Assembly: GCF_008710155.1 (NCBI RefSeq) | Contig: NZ_VYPZ01000018.1 | Location: 1 to 64,000 of the forward strand | Source: Sphingobium limneticum | Lineage (GTDB): Bacteria; Pseudomonadota; Alphaproteobacteria; Sphingomonadales; Sphingomonadaceae | Length of the DNA: 64,000 nucleotides | Direction: 5' to 3' | Part shown: positions 46,701 through 56,423 of the stretch, in pieces | Position numbering within the stretch: the stretch's first letter is position 1 | Layout of the letters: each line of letters begins with the position of its first letter | Translations under genes and position numbers: made by a program | The notes under the pieces: model-generated | What the model saw: the letters and a program-made list of their open reading frames with translations, nothing else | Database searches by the model: none | Told to the model about the DNA's origin: nothing

Positions 46701-47750
46701 CTATACTCCTGCAGGAGAGGTGGCCTCTGCCACTTGCCGGTTGAACGATCCGTCATAACCCTTGTCCGCCCTTGGCACGTCCGGGATGATCCCGGCCGCA
46801 TGATAACGCTCGAAAATGCCCGCCTGTTCGCGAATGAGCGCTGCGTCGATCGGCACGGCATTACCGACATAGGATTGGGCGGCGAAGCGCGCGACGTCAA
46901 ACGGTATGCCGGTTTCCTTCGCCAGAACGCGGGCATAATCGTCGAGATGATCGCGCGCCCAGGCCCGCGCCCGCGCCAGCCGCGCGACATAATCGCCCAG
47001 CAAGGCGCGTTTTTGTTCGATCGCCCTGTCATTGGCGGCGTAGAAGCCGACGCCGGTGGGCAGGTTTCCACCATCGGCCAAGATCCGGTCGCCATCTTCC
47101 AGAACCGCGATGCCGACATAGCTGCCCCAGGTCGACCAGGCATCGATGGAGCCGGACGCCAACGCCGCCTTCGATTCCCCATTGGACAGATAGGTCCAGC
47201 GGATCGTCCGGGGATCGATGTCCGCCCGTTCCAGCAGGCGCAGCACCAGATCCTGTCCGGCCGATCCCCGGATCGTCGCCACCTTCTTGCCGCGCAGGTC
47301 GGCCAGCGTCTGGATAGGCGAGTTTTTCGGCACGACGATCGCCGACGCCCTTCCTGCATGGTCGCCGGTGGGGCGATAGGCGGTGACCGCCCTGATCTGC
47401 GCACCGCTCGCATAGGCGAAGGCAAAGGGGGCAGCACCGATGCCGCCAATGTCGATGGCGCCAGCGTCCAGCGCCTCCAACAGAGGAGACGCGGCCGGGA
47501 ACAAGGCCCATTTGATCTGATAGGGCACATCATCCAATTCGCCCGCCGCCTTGAGCAGGGCCTGGGCGCCGCCGCGCTGATCGCCCACGACCAAAGTGCG
47601 CGCTTCGTCGGCCGTCCCCCCGCTAACGGGACGGAACAGGATGGTGGCGAGTACGGCCAGAGCCAGCACCACCCCACCCCACAGCCAGAGGCGGGAGCGG
47701 CGCTGCGCCACCCCTGCCCCCTGCCGATCGGATGCGACCGGTTCGGTCAT
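46701..47750 (-). CDS. Second SsuA-like substrate-binding protein, membrane-anchored
   Basis: 349 residues, paralogous to the downstream gene: TLVVGDQRGGAQALLKAAGE, IKWALFPAASPLLEALDAGAIDIG, TLADLRGKKVATIRGSAGQDL and ASGSIDAWSTWGSYV. Instead of a lipobox it has an N-terminal cytoplasmic tail and one membrane helix (LWLWGGVVLALAVLATILF, about 21-39), which may be an uncleaved anchor. Two tandem binding proteins without a permease are unusual. The pair may serve a transporter encoded elsewhere with differing specificity. TauD ends 13 bases before its start. Confidence 0.87.
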   Translation of the reverse strand: MTEPVASDRQGAGVAQRRSRLWLWGGVVLALAVLATILFRPVSGGTADEARTLVVGDQRGGAQALLKAAGELDDVPYQIKWALFPAASPLLEALDAGAIDIGGIGAAPFAFAYASGAQIRAVTAYRPTGDHAGRASAIVVPKNSPIQTLADLRGKKVATIRGSAGQDLVLRLLERADIDPRTIRWTYLSNGESKAALASGSIDAWSTWGSYVGIAVLEDGDRILADGGNLPTGVGFYAANDRAIEQKRALLGDYVARLARARAWARDHLDDYARVLAKETGIPFDVARFAAQSYVGNAVPIDAALIREQAGIFERYHAAGIIPDVPRADKGYDGSFNRQVAEATSPAGV

Positions 47751-47763
47751 GCTTTCTCGCTTT

Positions 47764-48624
47764 TCAAAGGTCAGCGTAGAGCGGTTCGTCGGCGATCAGA
47801 ACGCGATGAAGCAGGCGCGGATAGTCGCCATAGTTGCGCACGGCATAATGAACGGCGGCGCGATTGTCCCAGAAGGCGACCGATCCGGGCTTCCACGAGA
47901 ATCGGACCTGAAATTCGGGGCGCTTATATTGCAGCAAGATCTGATCGATCAGGTCGCGGCTTTCGGCCAGTTCGACGCCCAATATCTGCGGGCTTTGCGT
48001 CAGATTGACCCAGAGGATCTTCCGGCCCGTCTCCCGATGGGTGCGCACCACCGGATGGGCGACGATCGGATAGTCATGACCGTCGGCCAGCAGCGAGGGG
48101 CGATAATCATGGGTGACGTGCAGCCCCTCCAGCCGCGCTTTCAGGTCGTCCGACAGTCCTTCATAGGCGAGATGGGCGTCGACCCAGACGGTGTCGCCAC
48201 CGACCGGCGGCAGATCGACCGCGCGCAGCACCGCGCCCCAGGTCGGCACCAGACGCCAGCTGGTGTCGCTATGATAGGCCTCGCCCGGCCTGATCTTCAC
48301 CTTCGCATGACGTTTGTCGAAACGCGCATTATCCACGGCGGAGATATTGTGGATAGGCGTGACCTTGGGGTCATGAGTCGTGCTGGGATGCGTGTAGAGC
48401 GGCCCGAATTCACGCGCAAAGGCGGCGTGGCTTTCATTGTCGAGTTGCTGGTCGCGGAAGAAGACGACCTTATATTCCAGCACGGCTGCGCGAATGGCAT
48501 CGCGCACGTCCGGGCTGATCGGCTTGCCGATGTCGATGCCGTGGATTTCGGCACCTATCGTGGGTTGGAGCGGGCGAATGTCGAGCCCTGTGGCGGTGAT
48601 GATCTCGGCTGCGGCTGTGGACAT
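47764..48624 (-). CDS. TauD/TfdA-family 2-oxoglutarate-dependent dioxygenase
   Basis: 286 residues from ATG 48624; the frame extends to 48768 but lacks a good start there. The iron ligands are His 118 and Asp 120 in AYHSDTSW and His 273 in LLHRVLIAD. VVFFRDQQLDNESHAAFAREFG is the family N-terminal pattern. TauD enzymes release sulfite from taurine or related sulfonates, and close relatives cleave alkyl sulfates or aryloxyacetates. The surrounding sulfonate-type binding proteins and a TBDR favour an organosulfur substrate. First gene of the operon, so its promoter lies upstream of 48624. Confidence 0.92.
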   Translation of the reverse strand: MSTAAAEIITATGLDIRPLQPTIGAEIHGIDIGKPISPDVRDAIRAAVLEYKVVFFRDQQLDNESHAAFAREFGPLYTHPSTTHDPKVTPIHNISAVDNARFDKRHAKVKIRPGEAYHSDTSWRLVPTWGAVLRAVDLPPVGGDTVWVDAHLAYEGLSDDLKARLEGLHVTHDYRPSLLADGHDYPIVAHPVVRTHRETGRKILWVNLTQSPQILGVELAESRDLIDQILLQYKRPEFQVRFSWKPGSVAFWDNRAAVHYAVRNYGDYPRLLHRVLIADEPLYADL

Positions 48625-48865
48625 GATGTCATCCTTTCCTGCCTTGAAGCCCCCGAAATGGAGCCATGAGCCAAGGGTATGGAATCCCGCAGGGCAAATC
48701 CCATGATTAATTCTTGATCGTCTATGACCGGGCATGAACCTGCCTTCGCACCCAAGCCAAATCGGCATGTTCCGGCCTTTTATGCGGCCTTTCTATTAGT
48801 GCGGGACATAGATGGACGAGCGATTTCCATAAGCGGTCGCCCATGGTGAGCGCGATAGCAGGCGG

Positions 48866-49432
48866 TCAGGCGGTGGCCGGTCCCGACGCAAGGCGCCATC
48901 GCCTGTAACCCAGTATCGCCAGGATGATCATCGCGCCGTAAAGGCCGGCCGTCAGCCACAGATGCTTGTACGCAAACATGCCGACATAGACGATATCGAC
49001 CAGGATCCAGAGCAGCCAGCTTGCCGCATGGCGGCGTGCGGTCCAATATTGCGCGACCAGGCTGAAGCTGCTGAGCGCGGCATCCATCCAGGGCAGCGAC
49101 GCATCGGTGAAGCGATGCATGGTCCAGCCGATAGCGAGCGCGCCGATGACGCCGACCGCAAGGCCCGCCAGCGCGCGCACGAACGGCAGGGGCGCGACGA
49201 CGACTTCGCCTGCATCTGCCCTGCCCCTTGCCCAGACGATCCAGCCATAGAAGATCGCTATGCCAAACAGCGCTTGCAGCAGCATGTCGGCATAGAGGCG
49301 CACATCGAGGAAAATCTTGAAGTAGAGCGCGCAGGCCAGCAGGTTGACCGGCCAGCACAGCATACGCCGCTTCGCGGTCAGCCATATGCCCAGAAAGCTG
49401 ACGATCACGCCGATGATTTCGAGCGCCGACAT
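48866..49432 (-). CDS. PnuC-family vitamin permease, probable PnuT (thiamine)
   Basis: 188 residues with about seven hydrophobic segments and the PnuC look: FLGIWLTAKRRMLCWPVNLLACALYFKIF at the start, then LYADMLLQALFGIAIFYGWIVW and SWLLWILVDIVYVGMFAYKHLWLTAGLYGAM. PnuC proteins facilitate nicotinamide riboside, riboflavin (PnuX) or thiamine (PnuT) uptake. Its ATG shares a base with the kinase stop (TGATG), and the operon is headed by a TPP riboswitch, so PnuT is the favoured role. The substrate is inferred from context, not from residues. Confidence 0.88.
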   Translation of the reverse strand: MSALEIIGVIVSFLGIWLTAKRRMLCWPVNLLACALYFKIFLDVRLYADMLLQALFGIAIFYGWIVWARGRADAGEVVVAPLPFVRALAGLAVGVIGALAIGWTMHRFTDASLPWMDAALSSFSLVAQYWTARRHAASWLLWILVDIVYVGMFAYKHLWLTAGLYGAMIILAILGYRRWRLASGPATA

Positions 49433-50547
49433 CAGGCCACAGCCTCCCCTGCCAAACGGCGCAGAAAATCCTGCCCCGCAGCAGACAGGAACCAGTCGGC
49501 ATGGCCGATCAGATAATCCTGCCAGGCGACCGCCGCCTGATCGGAATCCCCGACGATGCCGGCGAAATAGTCGATCTCCGACAGGGCGAATTCCACATGG
49601 ACGAGCGGCAGCAAGCGAGCAAGCGTTGCCATGTCGGTCGGAAGCGGTAGCAGCGTGCGATAGCCGGCCAGGATCGCGCGCGCCGTGTCGACATCACCCA
49701 GCGCATCGTCCTGCCCAAGATCCAACCAGCGGAAGGCGGTCCGCTCGATCGCGATGGCGAGGTCGTGGAGCGCGCATGTGCGTGTTGCCAGCCCGAAATC
49801 GATGATGGTGTCGACCTGACCCTCTGCCGTCCAGAGGAGGTTGGACGGGTGCCAGTCTCCGTGCGTCCACAGCGGCACTTGGTCGGGCACGCCTTCGCCC
49901 AGCGTCGCGAACAACCGCGTCAGTTCCTGTCGCCATGGCTTGTCCGCCAGCCAGCCGGCAAGCGCCGGGCGCGCAGCGATATAGGCTTCCGCAGCCGCCA
50001 GCGGATCGGACGCGGACAGGATGGTGAAGCTGGCAACAAGGGGACGATCGTCGCGGGCAGGTGCCTCATAGCCCTGCGCAGCCCGGTGCAGCCGCGCCAG
50101 TGCCGCGCCCGCTTCATGGGCATGACCTGGCGTCAGAAACGGCGTCCAGGACTGGCGATCGCGATAAAGGTCGATGCCAGGCGCGTCATGATGCAGTTCG
50201 TAGGTCCATTCACCCAGCGCGATCACGCTGGCGCCGTTTGCCGCCGTTACCACGTCCGGCACCGACAGCCCCGCCGCCCGCAAATGGGCCATGAAGCCAT
50301 GTTCCTGCGCCAGTGCTGCGGGCGTGCGAAGCCGCTGATGATGGCGCTTGAGGAAATGGACGCCTCGGTCCGTCTCGATCAATGCCGCTGCCGAAAAGGG
50401 ACGCGGCGAATGCCAGTTGAGGTCAATCAGACGCCCTGCCGCCGGAAAGCGGTCCAACACCGCCTCCGCCTCCGCTTGAGTGATAGCGGGCCAGGTCGGT
50501 GCCTCCAGCGCCGTCCCCATGCCATGGACCAGATGGCCGCCGCTCAT
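49432..50547 (-). CDS. Aminoglycoside-phosphotransferase-fold kinase, probable thiamine kinase
   Basis: 371 residues of the APH/choline-kinase fold. The catalytic loop is LWTHGDWHPSNLLW (Asp base, Asn) and the metal-binding part is TIIDFGLATR (the usual DFG-like D). RGVHFLKRHHQRLR carries the ATP-contact Lys. Such kinases phosphorylate small molecules: choline, homoserine, methylthioribose or thiamine. Located between a TPP-riboswitch-controlled TBDR and a PnuT-type permease, it most likely phosphorylates imported thiamine (or a precursor) to trap it. It starts three bases after the TBDR stop and is translationally coupled to pnuT. Confidence 0.85.
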   Translation of the reverse strand: MSGGHLVHGMGTALEAPTWPAITQAEAEAVLDRFPAAGRLIDLNWHSPRPFSAAALIETDRGVHFLKRHHQRLRTPAALAQEHGFMAHLRAAGLSVPDVVTAANGASVIALGEWTYELHHDAPGIDLYRDRQSWTPFLTPGHAHEAGAALARLHRAAQGYEAPARDDRPLVASFTILSASDPLAAAEAYIAARPALAGWLADKPWRQELTRLFATLGEGVPDQVPLWTHGDWHPSNLLWTAEGQVDTIIDFGLATRTCALHDLAIAIERTAFRWLDLGQDDALGDVDTARAILAGYRTLLPLPTDMATLARLLPLVHVEFALSEIDYFAGIVGDSDQAAVAWQDYLIGHADWFLSAAGQDFLRRLAGEAVA

Positions 50548-50549
50548 GG

Positions 50550-52841
50550 TCAGAAAGCTCGCGATAGCGTCGCCACGAAGGCGCGTCCGCTGCCGATATA
50601 GTAGCCGGGCGCCGAACCCGCGATCAACGTGCCGTTGCGGCCGGTCACATCCTGCGCATTGGCGCTGATCGCCGACACGCCGGACAGGACGCGCGGGTTG
50701 GTGACGTTGATCGCGTTCAGGCGCAGGTCCATGGCGCTCGCGTCGATCAGCCCGGCCAGATGGACGCCGATCGCCAAGTCCAGCGTGGCATAGCCCTTGA
50801 TGCTCTCATCATTCATGAAGGTCGCATATTGGCGGCCGACATATTTAAGGGCCGTGCTGCCGAACAGGCGACCATCATCATAGGTGCTGCCAAGGGCGAA
50901 CTGAAAGCGTGGCGCCGCGACCGCGCGCTTGCCCTTCGTCGGCAACCGGTCGCCGCCCACCGACAGATCGTCATCCAGCCGGCTGTGCAGATATTCGCCC
51001 GATGCGTAGAGGCTGAACCCCTTGAACGGGCGATAGTCGATCTCGCCGTCCAGGCCATAGCTGGTCTGGCTGCCGCCATTGATCGTCGAATTGACCAGCG
51101 CGCCGCCGCTGTTGACCACCGTCGCGACCTGACGATTGCGGAAATGATAGTGGAAGGCGGTCAGCGAGAAGGACAGGTTGGGGCCGATATAGCGATAACC
51201 CAGCTCCTGCGAGACGCTATATTCATTCTTCAGCGCGCCCGTCCCCTGGTTGACCAGTTCGCCGCCATAATAGCTGTCATAGAGGGAAAATTCGTTGGGC
51301 GTGCGGAAATTGGTAGTGATGTTGGCGAACAATTGTTGCCGCTCGTCCAGTCGATAATGGACCGCCGCGCGCGGCAAGGCGGCGAAGCTGTCGACATGCA
51401 CTTTCGACTGCGGTCCCGGCAGATAATTGCGGCCGTTGCGCAGCAGGCTCACCCCCTTCAACCCGATATCGATGCCCAGGCGCGGCGTGAGCGCGATACT
51501 GTCCGCCAGGAAAAAGCCCTTGGTCACGGTGACGGTGCGCTGATTTTCATAGGCGAGCAGGCGGCCGTCGGCCGTGCGGATCGCCTTGTCCTGATAGCCC
51601 CAGGCATCGACCGGCCGCCCATTCGCATCGATCGACGTATAGCTTTGTGTCACGCGGTCGGTGCCATAGTCGAACCACAGGCCGGCGGTGATGCTGTGGA
51701 TGCCCGCCTGCAAGGTCAGCTTGCTGACGTCGCCGACGCGCCTTTGCTTGCCGGTCCAGTTGCCGAGCACGGTCGCCACGCCATCGACGGCGCCGGGCAG
51801 CGCGATCGGCTGCGTCAGTTCTTCGGTGCCCAGATAATTGCCGGTGGTCGCCAGCTGCGTGCCATAGGGCGAATTGCCATGCCCCATCTGGAGATAGGCG
51901 CTGCTATCGAATGTCAGGCTGTCGCTCAGCTGAATATGCACCGGCGCGGCGAAATAGAGGTTGCGGAACGGCGCGCGATAGAGGCGCCAATAGCTGGTGT
52001 CGCCGTCCGTGTAGCGCTTGGTAAAGTTGAAGCCGCGCCCGCTCGCCTTCCAGTCCGCCATGGTCGGGCTGGGGTAGGTGGAGGTGATGGCATCATTATA
52101 GGACACTGCCAGGCTGGCGCGATTGCCCTCGCCCCATTCGTGCAGCAGTTTCGCGTCGATATGCTGGCGCTTGTCATAGCCTGCCCCACGCCAATTGTCC
52201 GCGCGGTTGTTGGAGTAGGAGATGAACGCCTTGAGGCCGCTATTCCCGATCTCGCCGGTGTCGAACCGCGCGAAGACGCGCCGCTGGTCGTAGGAGCCGG
52301 CCGACAGGTTGATAAGGCCACCCATCTCCTCCTTGGGGTCATTCAGCGTCAGCGACAATGTGCCGCCCGCCGCCGCCACGACCGGCGCGTCGATATCGGC
52401 CGCGCCCTGCGCCAATGCGATCTGCCGCACATTTTCCGCGTCGGCAAATTGCGAGGGATAGGCGTAATAATAGCCGATGTCGTTCTGCGGCGCCCCTTCC
52501 AGCAGCACGCCGATCTGGTCCTGTCCCAAGCCGCGCAGCGTAAGGCTGGACGTTGCGGACAGACCATAGGGATCGCTCGACGACACATTCGCGCCGGGCA
52601 GCAGGTTGACCAGCTGGAAGGCGTTGAGCGTTGGCGCCTGCTTGCTGATGAAGGCTTCGGCGATCGAACTGACCGCCTTGGGCGCATTCTGGTCAGGCAG
52701 CAGGCCCTGCGGGTCGGGATAGCCCGTGACCTCTATGGTCGCGCGATCCTGTTCGTCGTCCGCCGCCATCGCGACGGAAGCCGACACCAGCAACGCCGTC
52801 GCAAGAGCGGCCCGGCCAACAAAAGTCACATATATCGTCAT
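50550..52841 (-). CDS. TonB-dependent receptor, probable thiamine/thiamine-phosphate importer
   Basis: 763 residues; signal peptide AALATALLVSASVAMAADD. The plug is atypical: LTLRGLGQDQIGVLLEGAPQNDIGYYYAYPSQFADAENVRQIALAQGAADIDAPVVAAAGGT lacks the usual VEVLRGPQG, and it resembles the plug of the TBDR at 58103. It ends AFVATLSRAF. A TPP riboswitch lies 50 bases upstream, and the downstream genes are a small-molecule kinase and PnuC/PnuT permease. In other Gram-negatives a TBDR behind a THI element is assigned to thiamine uptake (OMR/omt types). The role here is inferred by that rule. Confidence 0.9.
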   Translation of the reverse strand: MTIYVTFVGRAALATALLVSASVAMAADDEQDRATIEVTGYPDPQGLLPDQNAPKAVSSIAEAFISKQAPTLNAFQLVNLLPGANVSSSDPYGLSATSSLTLRGLGQDQIGVLLEGAPQNDIGYYYAYPSQFADAENVRQIALAQGAADIDAPVVAAAGGTLSLTLNDPKEEMGGLINLSAGSYDQRRVFARFDTGEIGNSGLKAFISYSNNRADNWRGAGYDKRQHIDAKLLHEWGEGNRASLAVSYNDAITSTYPSPTMADWKASGRGFNFTKRYTDGDTSYWRLYRAPFRNLYFAAPVHIQLSDSLTFDSSAYLQMGHGNSPYGTQLATTGNYLGTEELTQPIALPGAVDGVATVLGNWTGKQRRVGDVSKLTLQAGIHSITAGLWFDYGTDRVTQSYTSIDANGRPVDAWGYQDKAIRTADGRLLAYENQRTVTVTKGFFLADSIALTPRLGIDIGLKGVSLLRNGRNYLPGPQSKVHVDSFAALPRAAVHYRLDERQQLFANITTNFRTPNEFSLYDSYYGGELVNQGTGALKNEYSVSQELGYRYIGPNLSFSLTAFHYHFRNRQVATVVNSGGALVNSTINGGSQTSYGLDGEIDYRPFKGFSLYASGEYLHSRLDDDLSVGGDRLPTKGKRAVAAPRFQFALGSTYDDGRLFGSTALKYVGRQYATFMNDESIKGYATLDLAIGVHLAGLIDASAMDLRLNAINVTNPRVLSGVSAISANAQDVTGRNGTLIAGSAPGYYIGSGRAFVATLSRAF

Positions 52842-52890
52842 CGTCTCTCGTCCACTCCACGCGGAGGGACTGGCGGACGCGCCGCCTTGC

Positions 52891-52980
52891 CCTCCCTACG
52901 CCGGTAATCAGCCGGATCAGGTTCAGCGGGTCGTGGTCTGCTGACCACCTCTCAGCCGCGCATGAGCGGCCCCCCGGGGA
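52891..52980 (-). ncRNA. TPP riboswitch (THI element)
   Basis: On the minus strand the conserved blocks occur in order: CCCCGGGGGGCCGC (P1/P2 start, from 52979), GGCTGAGAGG (the conserved CUGAGA), a short variable hairpin GTGGTCAGCAGACCAC, GACCCGCTGAACCTGATCCG (the pyrophosphate/pyrimidine-sensor region, consensus ACCC-GAACCTGATC) and ATTACCGGCGTAGGGAGG. These are the sequence landmarks of thiM/thiC-type TPP riboswitches. It lies about 50 bases upstream of the TBDR start, so high TPP should switch off the operon, probably at translation or transcription. The expression platform was not modelled. Confidence 0.95.
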
Positions 52981-53018
52981 TAAAGCGCCTCTAGGCGTTC
53001 GGACGCGATGTGGAAAGC

Positions 53019-53024
53019 ATTATC
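53019..53024 (-). promoter_or_regulatory. Candidate -10 box for the riboswitch operon
   Basis: GATAAT on the minus strand, about 40 bases before the riboswitch core, with a weak TTGGCC-like -35 eighteen bases further upstream. The spacing to the aptamer is right for a short leader. Low certainty. Confidence 0.35.
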
Positions 53025-53246
53025 GAACAGGAGTGGCTAGCCGGCCAAGCAAAACCGAGCCGGCATTCAGGTCCATATCACCGGACTGCTTGGAACTGAC
53101 ATGAATGGTCATTATCACGGCCAGGAAGTTCAGCTTTTACGGCGGCAAGGCTTTTACGATGGACCAAGCGCATTGGAGCCGCCAATAGGGGTCAAGTTCA
53201 TGCGCCGGGCGACCGGACCATGGCCGGAAAAGGGGAGGAGCGCAGA

Positions 53247-54821
53247 GTGAAGATTGGTGCACCCAGAGAAAAGTCACTGGGCGAGGCGCGCGTTGCGCTG
53301 ACTCCAGACAGTGCGGGGCAACTTCAGAAACTGGGCCATATATGCCTGGTCGAAAGTGGCGCGGGTCAGCAGGCCGGCTTTGCCGATGATGCCTACCGCG
53401 CGGCTGGCGTGACGGTCGTGGCCGATGCAGACGCATTATGGGCCGAAGCGGACGTGATCGTGAAGGTCCGCCCGCCCGAGGCAGAAGAGACGGCGCGACT
53501 GACGCCCGGCAAGACGCTGATCTCCTTCTTCTATCCCGGCCAGCGCGGCGAAGAACTGGCGGCGATCAATGCCACCGGCGCCAATATACTGGCGATGGAC
53601 ATGGTGCCCCGCATTTCGCGCGCGCAGAAAATGGACGCGCTGTCGTCCATGGCGAATATCGCCGGTTATCGCGCGGTGATCGAGGCGGGTGCCAATTTCG
53701 GCCGCTTCTTTACCGGTCAGGTGACCGCAGCAGGAAAAGTACCGCCGGCAAAGGTGCTGGTGATCGGCGCAGGTGTCGCGGGCCTGGCCGCAATTGGCGC
53801 GGCGACATCGCTCGGCGCCATCACGCTGGCCTTCGACGTGCGGCCGGAAGTCGCCGAGCAGATCGAATCGATGGGCGCGCAGTTCGTCTATCTCGATTTT
53901 TCGGAAGAACAGCAGGATGGCGCGGCGACCGGTGGATACGCCGCCCCGTCCAGCCCCGAATTTCGCGAAGCGCAGCTCAAGAAGTTTCGCGAACTGGCGC
54001 CGACCGTCGACATCGTCATTTCCACCGCTCTCATTCCGGGCCGCGATGCGCCCGTTCTGTGGACCAAGGACATGGTCGAGGCGATGCGGCCCGGATCGGT
54101 CATCGTCGATCTGGCGGCCGAACGCGGCGGCAATTGCGAACTGACCGTCACCGACCAGAAGATCGTGTCTGCCAATGGCGTGACGATCATCGGCTATACC
54201 GATTTTCCCAGTCGCATGGCGGCGCAATCCAGCTCGCTTTATGCCAGCAACGTCCGCCACATGCTGGCCGACCTGACGCCGGGCAAGGATGGCGTGATCG
54301 TCCATGATATGGAGGACGACGTGATCCGGGGTGCGACCATCGCCTTTGAAGGGCAGGTCAGCTTCCCGCCGCCACCGCCCAAAATCAAGGCGATCGCCGC
54401 GCAAAAGCCCAAGCCCAAGGCCGAGGAACTGACGCCCGAGCAGAAGCGGGCGAAGGACATCGCCGCGTTCAAGGCGCAGACCCGGTCGCAGGTCACGCTG
54501 CTCATCGTCGCCGCGCTGCTGCTGATGGGCGTCGGTGCGGTCGCCCCGGCCAGCTTCATGGCGCATTTCATCGTCTTCGTGCTGGCCTGTTTCGTCGGGT
54601 TCCAGGTGATCTGGAATGTCAGCCACGCACTGCACACGCCGCTGATGGCGGTGACCAATGCGATTTCGGGCATCGTCGTGGTGGGGGCCGTGCTTCAAGT
54701 CGGGTCATCCAGCACCATCGTGCTGGTTCTGGCGACGATTTCCATCCTGATCGCTTCGATCAACATCGTTGGCGGCTTCCTGGTCACGCGCCGGATGCTG
54801 GCCATGTTCCAGCGGTCATAA
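53247..54821 (+). CDS. pntA: Proton-translocating NAD(P) transhydrogenase alpha subunit
   Basis: 524 residues from GTG 53247, which has GGAGGAG six bases upstream; the frame continues to 53220. The N-terminal NAD(H)-binding domain I is full: [54 protein letters not shown] (Rossmann) and [10 protein letters not shown] Lys/Pro-rich linker (about 395-425) leads to four C-terminal membrane segments, as in the E. coli alpha subunit. It transfers hydride between NADH and NADP+ coupled to proton entry, making NADPH. Operon with pntB; the gap is 10 bases. Confidence 0.95.
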   Translation: MKIGAPREKSLGEARVALTPDSAGQLQKLGHICLVESGAGQQAGFADDAYRAAGVTVVADADALWAEADVIVKVRPPEAEETARLTPGKTLISFFYPGQRGEELAAINATGANILAMDMVPRISRAQKMDALSSMANIAGYRAVIEAGANFGRFFTGQVTAAGKVPPAKVLVIGAGVAGLAAIGAATSLGAITLAFDVRPEVAEQIESMGAQFVYLDFSEEQQDGAATGGYAAPSSPEFREAQLKKFRELAPTVDIVISTALIPGRDAPVLWTKDMVEAMRPGSVIVDLAAERGGNCELTVTDQKIVSANGVTIIGYTDFPSRMAAQSSSLYASNVRHMLADLTPGKDGVIVHDMEDDVIRGATIAFEGQVSFPPPPPKIKAIAAQKPKPKAEELTPEQKRAKDIAAFKAQTRSQVTLLIVAALLLMGVGAVAPASFMAHFIVFVLACFVGFQVIWNVSHALHTPLMAVTNAISGIVVVGAVLQVGSSSTIVLVLATISILIASINIVGGFLVTRRMLAMFQRS

Positions 54822-54831
54822 GGGGGCCTGC

Positions 54832-56283
54832 ATGTTCGATACTGGCATAGTGTCCGCAGCCTATATCTCGGCCGCGGTCCTGTTCATTCTGTCGCTTGGC
54901 GGCCTGTCCAATCAGGAGAGCGCCAAGCGGGCGGTGTGGTATGGCATTTCCGGCATGGCGCTGGCCGTGCTGGCAACGCTGCTTGGCCCTGGCGCGGCCA
55001 ATCTGCCGATCGTGATCGGCAGTTTCGCCGTAGCCGCCATCATCGGCTGGATCGTCGCGGTGCGGGTGCAGATGACCGAAATGCCGCAACTGGTGGCCGC
55101 CCTGCATAGCTTTGTGGGGCTGGCAGCGGTGCTTATAGGCTTCAATGCGCATTTTGAACTGGAAACGGTGCACGCGCTCGATCCCGCCGCGCGCGACGCC
55201 CTGACCGGCTTTGCCGGCGTGCTGGCGCACAAGACGCCGGTCGAGATCAATATCCTCAAGGTCGAGGAATTTCTGGGCATCTTCATCGGCGCGGTGACCT
55301 TCACCGGGTCGATCGTCGCCTTTGGCAAGTTGGCCGGCAAGCTGGACGGCAAGGCGAAGAAACTGCCGGGTGGCCATTTGCTGAACGCCATAGCAGCCAT
55401 CGCATCGCTGCTACTGCTCGTCATGTATGTCGGCAATATCGGGATCGAGGGCCGCGAACTGACCGTGCTGATCGCCATGACGGTGCTGGCGCTGTTCATC
55501 GGTTTCCATCTGGTCATGGGCATCGGCGGCGCGGACATGCCCGTCGTCGTCTCGATGCTGAACAGCTATTCGGGCTGGGCAGCCGCCGCGATCGGCTTCA
55601 CGCTGGGTAACGACCTGCTGATCGTGACCGGGGCGCTGGTCGGTTCCTCGGGTGCGATCCTGAGCTACATCATGTGCAAAGCGATGAACCGGTCGTTCGT
55701 CTCGGTGATCCTGGGCGGCTTTGGCGGCACCAGCGGCCCGGCAGCGGAGATCGAGGGCGAGCAGGTCGCGATCGACGCCGATGGCGTGGCCGCCGCCCTC
55801 AATGAGGCGGACAGCATCATCATCGTGCCAGGCTATGGCATGGCGGTGGCGCAGGCGCAGCAGAGCGTGAGCGAACTGACCCGCAAGCTGCGCGCGGCGG
55901 GCAAGACTGTCCGCTTTGCCATCCACCCCGTCGCAGGCCGCCTGCCCGGCCACATGAACGTGCTGCTGGCAGAGGCCAAGGTGCCCTATGACATCGTGCT
56001 GGAAATGGACGAGATCAACGAGGATTTTCCGTCTACCGACGTGGTGATCGTCATCGGCTCCAACGATATCGTCAATCCGGCTGCGCAGGACGATCCCAAC
56101 TCGCCGATCGCGGGCATGCCGGTGCTCGAAGTGTGGAAGGCCAAGCAGGTCTTCGTGTCGAAGCGCGGCCAGGGCACCGGCTATTCCGGTATCGAAAACC
56201 CGCTTTTCTACAAGGACAATACGCGGATGTTCTACGGCGACGCCAAGGTCGCAGTGGACAGTTTGCTCGGCAAGATCGGCTAG
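54832..56283 (+). CDS. pntB: NAD(P) transhydrogenase beta subunit
   Basis: 483 residues from ATG 54832 (GGGGGCC just upstream). The first half is membrane-embedded (eight or nine segments such as [21 protein letters not shown]). The second half is NADP(H)-binding domain III with [61 protein letters not shown] and [18 protein letters not shown], all diagnostic. It completes the transhydrogenase with PntA. A strong hairpin follows, so the operon ends here. Confidence 0.96.
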   Translation: MFDTGIVSAAYISAAVLFILSLGGLSNQESAKRAVWYGISGMALAVLATLLGPGAANLPIVIGSFAVAAIIGWIVAVRVQMTEMPQLVAALHSFVGLAAVLIGFNAHFELETVHALDPAARDALTGFAGVLAHKTPVEINILKVEEFLGIFIGAVTFTGSIVAFGKLAGKLDGKAKKLPGGHLLNAIAAIASLLLLVMYVGNIGIEGRELTVLIAMTVLALFIGFHLVMGIGGADMPVVVSMLNSYSGWAAAAIGFTLGNDLLIVTGALVGSSGAILSYIMCKAMNRSFVSVILGGFGGTSGPAAEIEGEQVAIDADGVAAALNEADSIIIVPGYGMAVAQAQQSVSELTRKLRAAGKTVRFAIHPVAGRLPGHMNVLLAEAKVPYDIVLEMDEINEDFPSTDVVIVIGSNDIVNPAAQDDPNSPIAGMPVLEVWKAKQVFVSKRGQGTGYSGIENPLFYKDNTRMFYGDAKVAVDSLLGKIG

Positions 56284-56296
56284 ATCGGCCCTTATC

Positions 56297-56324
56297 ATCG
56301 GCGGACGGTACCCCGTCCGCCGAT
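56297..56324 (+). terminator. Terminator hairpin after pntB
   Basis: ATCGGCGGACGG pairs perfectly with CCGTCCGCCGAT around TACC (12-base stem), 14 bases after the pntB stop. A run of T is lacking (CGTTAAT follows), but position and strength fit a terminator. Confidence 0.65.
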
Positions 56325-56423
56325 CGTTAATCCGGCACTCATGCTCAGGCAGGTAGGAGCCGCAATCAAGACCATGAAAGCCATATCGGGAGAGGCGAAC
56401 CAACGGAACGCGGAGACCATCTG

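Noticed and set aside
50760-52907. 715-codon plus-strand open frame
   Set aside because: Antisense of the thiamine-type TBDR, and it runs through the TPP riboswitch.
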